Shown: positions 1-4,996 of the stretch, in pieces | Layout of the letters: each line of letters begins with the position of its first letter | Position numbering within the stretch: the first letter of the stretch is position 1 | NCBI GenBank assembly: GCA_013812485.1 | Contig: JACCTJ010000298.1 | Location: forward strand, 1 to 8,698 | Source of the DNA: Thermoleophilaceae bacterium | GTDB lineage: Bacteria > Actinomycetota > Thermoleophilia > Solirubrobacterales > Thermoleophilaceae | Length of the DNA: 8,698 nt | Direction of reading: 5' to 3' | Translations under genes and position numbers: made by a program | Notes under the pieces: model-generated | The model's database searches: none | Told to the model about the DNA's origin: nothing | What the model saw: only the letters and a program-made list of their open reading frames with translations

Positions 1-65
1 CAGCGGTCGCCCACGCTCGCGAGCGCGTCGGCGAGGGCGGAGGCCGGCGGGGGGGTCTGCGCCAT
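1..65 (-). CDS. Partial winged-helix transcriptional regulator, probably HxlR-type (N-terminus only)
   Basis: Reading leftward from the ATG at 65, 21 codons are open to the window edge. The peptide begins MAQTPPPASA and ends in ALASVGDR. The next codon starts TG, which fits Trp. An N-terminus of the form 'AL..VGDRW', followed in the family by 'TLLI...L', is the usual opening of HxlR-type winged-helix repressors and some related marR-like regulators. These bind operator DNA as dimers and often control a divergent neighbour. That identification is inference from about 10 residues; the DNA-binding helices lie outside the window. No Shine-Dalgarno is visible, but a TANNNT hexamer lies a few bases upstream, so the mRNA could be leaderless. 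It is divergent from the protease pair starting at 218. It could instead be any short protein with a similar first helix. Confidence 0.5.
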   Translation of the reverse strand, partial: MAQTPPPASALADALASVGDR

Positions 66-71
66 GGGGAG

Positions 72-77
72 AGCTTA
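72..77 (-). promoter_or_regulatory. Candidate -10 element for a leaderless transcript of the leftward regulator
   Basis: On the minus strand TAAGCT (matching TANNNT) sits 6 nt before the ATG at 65. This is the spacing expected when transcription starts at or near the A of the start codon, which is common in actinobacteria. No convincing -35 hexamer is seen in the very GC-rich DNA upstream, so the call is weak. Confidence 0.3.
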
Positions 78-135
78 GGTCGGGCGCGGCGGCGCGAGGT
101 CGCCGTTTGCATCCCCGGGGCTCACGCAGCGCGCG

Positions 136-172
136 CTACCGAGCTGGTAGCTTGCAAGTAGCTAATGACTAC
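136..172. promoter_or_regulatory. Phased CTAC/GTAG boxes in the divergent intergenic region (candidate operator)
   Basis: Four tetranucleotides start at 136 (CTAC), 147 (GTAG), 158 (GTAG) and 169 (CTAC), each exactly 11 bp from the last, so they share one face of the helix. They form two dyads: GCTACC-GAGCT-GGTAGC at 135-151, and GTAG-7 nt-CTAC at 158-172. The 8-bp palindrome CTTGCAAG lies between them at 151-158. This is also the least GC-rich patch of the leader region. Its position between a presumed regulator gene and the protease operon suggests a binding site for that regulator or another dimeric factor. The pattern is seen directly; the operator role is inference. Confidence 0.4.
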
Positions 173-217
173 GGGGTGGCGAGGAACGTACGCCTCGATG
201 ACGAGAGTGAGGTCGGG

Positions 218-1141
218 ATGACGGTGGCAACGGAGCTCGGAGCGTCCATCGCGGAGGTGGCGGGACGCGTCGGCCCGGCGGTGGTCGGGCTCGGCCGCGG
301 CGCCGGGCCGGGATCAGGCGTCGTCGTGGCCGAAGGGCGGATCCTCACGGCGATCCGCCCGGACGGTCCCGAGGAGTTGAACCTGGTCTTCGGCGACGGC
401 CGCCGGGAGACGGGCCGGCGGATCGCCACCGAGCCCGATCTCGGGCTCGCGCTGGTCGCCGCGGATTCCGGAGACGCCCTCGCCGTGGAGTGCGCGCCGG
501 AGGGGTCGCTTCCGCTCGGGCTCGGGACCCCGGTCTTCGCCCTCGCCGACCCGGGGGGACGGGGCCTGCGCGCGACGCTGGGTTTCGTGGCCTCGACCGG
601 CCGCAGCTTCCGTGGTCCGCGCGGACGGCGCGTCGAGGGGGCCATCGAGCACACTGCCGCGCTGCCCCGAGGGTCCTCCGGGGGGCCACTCGTGGACGGT
701 GATGGCCGCCTCGTCGGCCTCAACCTCCTGCGTCGCGAGGGCGGCCTGATCCTGGCCGTGCCCGCGGGCGGATCGCAGCTCGCGCGGCTCGAGAAGATCG
801 TCCGCGGCGAGGCCGCGCCGGCGCCCCGGCTCGGTGTCGCGCTCGCCCCACCGCGCGCGGCCCGGAGGATGCGCCGGGCGGTCGGACTCCCCGAGCGCGC
901 CGGGCTGCTGGTCCGTGGCGTCGAGGCCGGGAGCCTGGCCGAGCGTGCCGGTCTCGCCCGCGGCGACCTGCTCGTGGGCGTCGGGGGGCGCGAGCTCTCC
1001 TCGGTCGGCGCTCTCCTCGGTGAGCTGGACGGCCTCGGAGGGGGAGGGACCCTCGAGCTTGCCGTGGTGCGAGGAACCGACGAGCTCGAGCTGGAGGTGG
1101 CCTTCGCCGTTCCCTCCGCGCCCGAGGGAACCCCGGCGTGA
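218..1141 (+). CDS. Trypsin-like/PDZ protein lacking the catalytic histidine (probable pseudo-protease)
   Basis: This is a 307-residue protein with an HtrA-type layout: a trypsin-like domain at about residues 8-195 and one PDZ domain at about 203-296. The serine motif is present (RGSSGGP, Ser154), as is an Asp in DLGLALV (Asp74). At the place where HtrA proteins read LTxAHV, this one reads LTAIRP, so Arg47 or Ile46 replaces the catalytic His. By established serine-protease chemistry it should not cleave peptides; a scaffolding, regulatory or peptide-binding role through the PDZ domain is inferred. No signal peptide or membrane helix is visible, although actinobacterial HtrA proteins are usually membrane-anchored. 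I chose ATG 218 because homology begins just after it; the frame is open upstream to an ATG at 107, but those 37 residues look non-conserved. The gene overlaps the next by 4 bp, so the two are probably translationally coupled. Confidence 0.85.
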   Translation: MTVATELGASIAEVAGRVGPAVVGLGRGAGPGSGVVVAEGRILTAIRPDGPEELNLVFGDGRRETGRRIATEPDLGLALVAADSGDALAVECAPEGSLPLGLGTPVFALADPGGRGLRATLGFVASTGRSFRGPRGRRVEGAIEHTAALPRGSSGGPLVDGDGRLVGLNLLRREGGLILAVPAGGSQLARLEKIVRGEAAPAPRLGVALAPPRAARRMRRAVGLPERAGLLVRGVEAGSLAERAGLARGDLLVGVGGRELSSVGALLGELDGLGGGGTLELAVVRGTDELELEVAFAVPSAPEGTPA

Positions 1142-2133
1142 GCGCACCCGGGCTCGAACCCGCGCAGACCGAGCCGGATCCCGGTCACGAGGCCCTCGAC
1201 GCCTACTCGCGTGTGGTCTCTGGGGTGGCCGAGCGGCTCGCACCGTCGGTCGCGAGCCTGCGCGTGACCCGGCGCACGCGCGCGGGTCACGTTCCCGCGG
1301 GAGCGGGCAGCGGCGTGGCGCTCACGGGCGACGGCTTTCTCCTCACCTCCGCCCACGTCGTCGCCGGCTCCGGGCGCGGGGGCCGGGCGACCTTCGTCGA
1401 CGGTCGCGAGATCGCGTTTCGGATCGTGGGCAGCGATCCTCTGTCGGACCTCGCGATCCTGCGTGCCGACGCGGCCGACCTGACCCCGGCGGAGCTCGGC
1501 GATGCGGAAGGGCTGCGCGTCGGGCAGCTCGTCGTGGCACTCGGCAACCCGCACGGCTTCGCGGGCTCGGTCACCGCCGGCGTTGTCTCGGCCCTCGGGC
1601 GCTCGCTGCCGGCGCGCGCCGGGCGCGCCGGGCGCGTGATCGACAACGTGATCCAGACCGATGCCGCGCTGAACCCCGGCAACTCGGGCGGTGCGCTCGC
1701 CGACGCAAGCGGCCGCGTGATCGGGATCAACACGGCGGTGGCCGGGATCGGGCTCGGCCTCGCCGTGCCGGTCGATTCGGTCACGCGGCGAGTGATCGCT
1801 GCGCTCATGACCGAGGGACGGGTGCGACGCGCTCACCTCGGCATCGCCGGCGGTCCGCGGCCCCTGCCGCCGGGCGCGCGGCAGCGCTTCGGCCGTGAAG
1901 CGGGGGTCGAGGTCGTCGAGGTCGTGCCGGACAGCCCGGCCGAGCGGGCCGGGCTGCGGCCCGAGGACCTGATCGTCGAGCTCGACGGCAAGCCCGTCAC
2001 CGGGGTCGGCGACCTCCAGCGACTGATGGTGGCCGAGCTGATCGGGGCTCGCGTGCCGGCCTGCGTCCTGCGCGGCGGACAGGTCACGCGGCTCGAGCTC
2101 GTGCCCGCGGAGCTGACCACCAAGGAGGGGTAG
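1138..2133 (+). CDS. HtrA/DegP-like serine protease with C-terminal PDZ domain
   Basis: A 331-residue S1C-family protease. Family members degrade or refold damaged proteins, with the PDZ domain binding C-terminal or hydrophobic peptides. The full triad is visible: His73 in LTSAHVV, Asp104 in PLSDLAIL and Ser183 in NPGNSGGAL. The IQTDAALNPGNSGG block is the family signature, and the protease domain spans roughly residues 25-225. One PDZ domain follows at about 233-325, with PDSPAERAGLRPEDLIVELDG as its core. No N-terminal signal or transmembrane segment is seen, so it may act in the cytoplasm, or be anchored by a partner. The GTG start overlaps the upstream stop (GTGA), so expression should follow the pseudo-protease. 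Shared architecture suggests the pair arose by duplication. The family call is strong; substrates are unknown. Confidence 0.93.
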   Translation: MSAPGLEPAQTEPDPGHEALDAYSRVVSGVAERLAPSVASLRVTRRTRAGHVPAGAGSGVALTGDGFLLTSAHVVAGSGRGGRATFVDGREIAFRIVGSDPLSDLAILRADAADLTPAELGDAEGLRVGQLVVALGNPHGFAGSVTAGVVSALGRSLPARAGRAGRVIDNVIQTDAALNPGNSGGALADASGRVIGINTAVAGIGLGLAVPVDSVTRRVIAALMTEGRVRRAHLGIAGGPRPLPPGARQRFGREAGVEVVEVVPDSPAERAGLRPEDLIVELDGKPVTGVGDLQRLMVAELIGARVPACVLRGGQVTRLELVPAELTTKEG

Positions 2134-2139
2134 GAACTG

Positions 2140-2175
2140 ATGCCCGCACCCGACGCGAAGGAGAAGACGGGATGA
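2140..2175 (+). CDS. Possible 11-codon leader ORF coupled to the globin gene
   Basis: ATG at 2140 opens an 11-codon frame (MPAPDAKEKTG). Its TGA stop at 2173-2175 overlaps the globin ATG at 2172 (ATGA). An AAGGAGG at 2122-2128, inside the end of the protease gene, lies 11 nt before this ATG. The peptide resembles nothing I know. It could serve only to couple globin translation to the upstream gene, or be a chance frame, since 11 codons is too short for statistical support. Confidence 0.2.
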   Translation: MPAPDAKEKTG

Positions 2176-2409
2176 GCCGCGCAAACGAGCCGCCCACGCT
2201 GTATGAGTGGGCTGGAGGAGGCGACGCGTTCGAGCGTCTGACCGAGGTGTTCTATCGCTGCATTCCCGACGACGAGCTGCTCGCGGACCTGTTCGCCGAC
2301 ATGCCCGCGGAGCACCCGCATCACGTCGCGCAGTGGCTCACCGAGGTGTTCGGCGGGCCCGCGAGGTACATCGAGGACCACGGGGGCTACCCGCACATGG
2401 TGCGCAAAG
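2172..2409 (+). pseudogene. Truncated (group II) hemoglobin-like gene, 3' part lost
   Basis: The first 79 or so residues match the start of a 2/2 (truncated) hemoglobin of the trHbO-like group: an LYEWAGGGDAFERLTEVFY helix, then DELLADLFADM, then a WLTEVFGGPARYIEDHGGYPHM block. Such proteins bind haem and handle O2, NO or peroxide. Full-length members run well past 120 residues. Here the match stops at HMVRK, immediately before the position of the proximal haem-ligand histidine (F8). The frame then reads unrelated low-complexity sequence to a stop at 2481-2483. With no proximal His and no G/H helices it should not bind haem normally. A good Shine-Dalgarno, AAGGAG at 2158-2163, lies 8 nt before the ATG, so the lesion may be recent. 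A small deletion or an assembly error at about 2410 would both explain it. Confidence 0.75.
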
Positions 2410-2527
2410 CCATGGGGTCCTCGACGGCCGTTACCAGTGGCTCGAGGAGGGCATCGTCGACCCGTCCGGCTACGGCCCGCTGATCGCCGACCAGCCCGAG
2501 GAGGTCGCGGAGCCGGTGGCAATGTAG
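2410..2527 (+). pseudogene. Unidentified coding-like fragment in a shifted frame after the globin break
   Basis: From about 2412, in the +2 frame relative to the window start, the sequence reads like a real protein C-terminus: VLDGRYQWLEEGIVDPSGYG, then PLIADQPEEVAEPVAM and a TAG at 2525-2527. Its balanced composition (acidic residues, aromatics and Gly/Pro turns rather than Arg/Ala/Pro-rich shadow sequence) suggests genuine coding origin. I do not recognise the family. It lacks a start of its own and abuts the globin break, so it looks like the tail of another gene joined by deletion. It could also be a divergent globin tail reached by frameshift, but I see no globin motifs in it. Confidence 0.35.
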
Positions 2528-2579
2528 CCGACGCCACAGAGCGTTGCGGGTCGGGACGGGAGCGGTCGCCTCGGCGCCT

Positions 2580-3146
2580 TCCACTGGGGTGCGGGTGCTC
2601 GCGAGCGTCTCGGCGATCGCGCGGTAGGCCTTGCGGTTGAAGGCCAGCCCCCACGTAGCTGCCGGTGATCTCGACGCAGCGCGCGTAGGGGACGAGGCAC
2701 GCCTCCCACCAGACCACGCCGTCGCGCGAGTAGATCGAGGTCAGCGGCACGCTCTCGGGGAAGGGGGCGGCGTAGTCGAGCGCGAAGCGGCAGCCACAAG
2801 TGTCGGTCAGGCAGCCGTTGCGGGTCGCCCGGTCGGTGGTGCGCCGGTGCACGGCGCCGACGGCGGCCACCGCAACCTTCGTGGGCACGCTGATGTCGAA
2901 GGGGGTGTCGAGCCCGGCGCCGAGCGAGATCGCCTGGGAGACGAGCTCGGGCCGGCGGTGGGCCAGTGCCTTGGCGAAGTGGGCACCGCGGCTGTGTCCG
3001 ATCAACGCGGTGGGGCGGCCTGTCTCGTGGTCGATGCGCTCGAGCCTGGCCTCGAGCCGGTCGAGTGCGCGGTCGGAGCAATCGACGTTGAGGCGGATGC
3101 CCGAGCGACGCGCGTCGTAGCCGATCGGCTCGCCGGTGCTCCTCAT
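2580..3146 (-). pseudogene. Alpha/beta-hydrolase remnant (esterase/lipase-like), frameshifted and missing its N-terminus
   Basis: Reading leftward, the frame encodes GYDARRSGIRLNVDCSDRAL, a nucleophile elbow ALIGHSRGAHFAKALAHRR (Ser codon 2993-2991), a helical cap segment rich in Cys (NGCLTDTCGCR), the Asp-containing IYSRDGVVWWEACLVPYARC, and then EITGSYVG. Alpha/beta hydrolases of this type have Ser-Asp-His triads, and the His normally follows Gly-Ser (GSHVGL). Here the codon is TAC (plus 2655-2657), so Tyr stands where His should be. Directly after it a run of five Gs (C-run 2648-2652 on the plus strand) shifts the frame; removing one G restores LAFNRKAYRAIAETLAS, the expected C-terminus. 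No stop closes this shifted frame until 2387. The N-terminal strand and oxyanion segment are not upstream on this strand. The ATG at 3146 is the only nearby start and gives a headless protein. Very likely non-functional, unless the sequence itself is faulty. Confidence 0.72.
3119..3130. repeat. 12-bp perfect palindrome at the hydrolase inversion junction
   Basis: AGCCGATCGGCT reads identically on both strands. It lies exactly between the minus-strand hydrolase body, which starts at GYDARRSG, and the plus-strand hydrolase N-terminal segment, which starts at SPVLLIPG. A palindrome at the join of head-to-head gene pieces is what a fold-back or small inversion would leave. It could also arise in an amplification or assembly chimera. 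Confidence 0.6.
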
Positions 3147-3180
3147 CCCAGGGTTCCTCGCCGGGGACGAGTCGCTGCGG
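3130..3180 (+). pseudogene. Inverted N-terminal fragment of the alpha/beta hydrolase
   Basis: On the plus strand the sequence reads SPVLLIPGFLAGDESLR. This is the classic first core strand and oxyanion-hole loop of alpha/beta hydrolases ('PVLLIPGFLxGD'), the piece missing from the minus-strand hydrolase body that begins across the palindrome at 3119-3130. In an intact family member this strand precedes the GY..RRSGIRLN segment by a dozen or so residues on the same strand. Homology fades after 3180 (SSRTWRPHQRRSGG), so the second breakpoint lies near there. The fragment is short, but the motif is distinctive. Confidence 0.55.
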
Positions 3181-3390
3181 AGCTCGAGGACGTGGCGCCC
3201 CCACCAGCGGCGCTCGGGCGGGGGCTCGGGGCGGGGCGGAGTCGGCACGAACGCGGCGTGCTCGACACGTCGGCAACGGACAGCGGTACGGATTCGGCCC
3301 TGGCCATCGTCGCGGGCGGCAGCGTAAGCGGGGTCCGGAGCGGCCTTGGTCCCGTTCTGAGGCCGGACAGCCGCCACACTTGCGCCGGAC
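3181..3390. other. Intergenic DNA with no supportable gene; imperfect hairpin near the right end
   Basis: Frames across this stretch are Arg/Pro/Ala/Ser-rich shadows with no motifs. An inverted repeat pairs GTCCGG at 3333-3338 with CCGGAC at 3363-3368 (CCT/AGG inside), and alternatively CGGCCT at 3341-3346 with AGGCCG at 3360-3365. It lies just before the ATG at 3391 and has no T-tract. It could be a terminator remnant, a leader structure or chance in GC-rich DNA. A promoter for the downstream glycan genes should lie here, but I cannot point to one. Confidence 0.4.
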
Positions 3391-4986
3391 ATGGAACGAC
3401 GCCCACTCGCCACCGCACGCCGGCTGGCCTCCGCAACAGGGCGGACGCGCTTGCCCTCCGACCGCGGGTTGGCCGGTCCACACGCCGGGAGCCGAGCGGC
3501 GGGCGAACACCTGAAGCCCGGACTCGGCTCCCCCCGCGGGCGGCCGCGGCTCGGCCGCGCCATCTTCGCCTGCCTGGCTCTGGCCGGCCTTTCGCTGTTG
3601 CTTCCCTCCACGCCGAGCTACGACCCGTGGGCGTGGATCGTCTGGGGCCGCGAGGTCGCCGCCCTCGACCTCGACACCCGTTTCGGACCTTCCTGGAAGC
3701 CGCTGCCCGTGCTGTTCACGACGCCGTTCTCCCTGTTCGGCGACGCGGCGCCGGAGCTGTGGCTGGCTGTGGCGCGGGCGGGGGCGCTGCTCGGCCTCGT
3801 GGCCGCCTTTCGGGTCGCGCGCCGTCTCGGTGGCACGCCGGCGGGCGTGCTCGCAGCGGCCGGCCTGGCGCTCTCCGGCGGCTACCTGCGGGGCTCGGCC
3901 ATCGGCTACTCCGAGGGGATGCTGGTCGCGCTGGTACTGCTCGCGGTCGAACGCCACCTCGACGGCCGGCGCCGAGAGGCACTCGCCCTAGGGTTCGCCG
4001 CCGGCCTCCTGCGGCCGGAGACCTGGCCCTTCCTCGGGCTCTACGCGCTCTACGTGTTCGTCCGCGACCCGCGCGCCCGGCCCCTTGCGACCGGACTCAT
4101 GGGCCTGCTGCCCGTGCTCTGGCTCGGACCCGAGCTGTGGGGCGCCGGCGACCCCCTCCGCGCCGCGAGCCGGGCGCAGGATCCCACGCTGTTCAGCCCG
4201 GCCTTCGCCGATCGCCCGGCGTTCGCGGTTCTCGACCGCGCGCAGGGGTTCGTGCCGTGGCCGATCAAGCTCGGGGCGCTCGCGGCGGTCGTCATGGGCG
4301 CGCTCGGTGCGGTCACCGCCGCGGGCGAAGGCCCCGCCGGAGGTACGCGGCGAAGCGGCGCCCGCGCCTGGGCGACGGCCCTCCCGGGCGGGACCGGGCT
4401 CGCTCGCGTCACGCTCGCGCTCGCGGGCGGCGCCGCGGCGTGGCTGGCGCTCGTGGCCCTCATGACCGAGCTCGGATACGCGGGGAACTCGCGCTATCTG
4501 GCCGTCCCGATCGCTCTCTTCTGCGTCGTCGGCGGGGTGGGGCTCGGGTGGATCGGGCAGGGGGGCTTCGGCCTTCTCGAGCAGGCCGGCCGGCTTCCGC
4601 GCCTGGCCCTCGCCGTCTTCCTCACGGCCGCTCTCGCCGCGCTCTCCATCCCCGCGGCGACCGAGCTCGAAGGCGACGCCCGCGAGGTCGTCAGCGAAGC
4701 GCGACTCGACGCCGATCTCCCGGAGGCCATCGCGCGCGCCGGGGGGCGTGAGCGCGTTCTCGCCTGCGGCCGGCCTCACGCCACGGCGCTCCAGGTTCCG
4801 GCGGTGGCGTGGCAGCTCGGGCTGCCCACGGGACAGGTCGGGATCGAACCGCGCGCGCCCGGCGTCCTCTTCCGCGGCCCGTCGGCGCTCCAGCCTCCCG
4901 ACGCACCGGCTCCCCCGCCCACCGCGGGCGGTTTGCGGCCGACCGCGCGGGTAGGCGGGTGGACGGTGTCCGCCAGCTGTCCGTGA
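3391..4986 (+). CDS. Multi-spanning membrane protein, GT-C-type glycosyltransferase-like
   Basis: A protein of up to 531 residues. Its first membrane helix (about residues 55-71) leads into a periplasm-side loop, SYDPWAWIVWGRE (Asp78), then GPSWKPLPVLFT, several helices and LLRPETWPFL (about 206-215). An N-terminal helix followed by a loop with a conserved Asp, and an 'RPE' motif between later helices, is the pattern of GT-C glycosyltransferases, which take sugars from polyprenyl-phosphate donors. About 8-10 helices are followed by a soluble tail (about 424-531) with ACGRPHATALQVPAVAWQL. Donor and acceptor are unknown. The start is uncertain: ATG 3391 gives an Arg-rich, poorly conserved leader of about 54 residues with no clear Shine-Dalgarno. 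In-frame TTG codons at residues 21 and 27 are alternatives. The next gene starts 10 bp downstream, so the two are co-transcribed. Confidence 0.8.
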   Translation: MERRPLATARRLASATGRTRLPSDRGLAGPHAGSRAAGEHLKPGLGSPRGRPRLGRAIFACLALAGLSLLLPSTPSYDPWAWIVWGREVAALDLDTRFGPSWKPLPVLFTTPFSLFGDAAPELWLAVARAGALLGLVAAFRVARRLGGTPAGVLAAAGLALSGGYLRGSAIGYSEGMLVALVLLAVERHLDGRRREALALGFAAGLLRPETWPFLGLYALYVFVRDPRARPLATGLMGLLPVLWLGPELWGAGDPLRAASRAQDPTLFSPAFADRPAFAVLDRAQGFVPWPIKLGALAAVVMGALGAVTAAGEGPAGGTRRSGARAWATALPGGTGLARVTLALAGGAAAWLALVALMTELGYAGNSRYLAVPIALFCVVGGVGLGWIGQGGFGLLEQAGRLPRLALAVFLTAALAALSIPAATELEGDAREVVSEARLDADLPEAIARAGGRERVLACGRPHATALQVPAVAWQLGLPTGQVGIEPRAPGVLFRGPSALQPPDAPAPPPTAGGLRPTARVGGWTVSASCP

Positions 4987-4996
4987 GTGCCGGGCG

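Noticed and set aside
169..2184. Very long minus-strand open frame opposite the two protease genes
   Set aside because: It has Arg/Pro/Ser/Thr-rich composition with no motifs, and lies antisense to two clear protease genes. It is a GC-bias shadow.
3280..3304. tRNA 3'-end-like string (GGATTCGGCC...TGGCCA)
   Set aside because: It lacks the GTTCRANNC T-loop consensus, and no matching acceptor, D-arm or anticodon arm is found upstream.
2470..3957. Long minus-strand frame across the decay zone and into the first glycosyltransferase-like gene
   Set aside because: It is Arg/Pro-rich and shifted relative to the hydrolase frame; it spans both pseudogene pieces and a membrane-protein gene without any domain.
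2631..4751. Long plus-strand frame of about 700 codons
   Set aside because: It is antisense to the hydrolase remnant and then out of frame with the membrane protein; its composition is that of a shadow frame.
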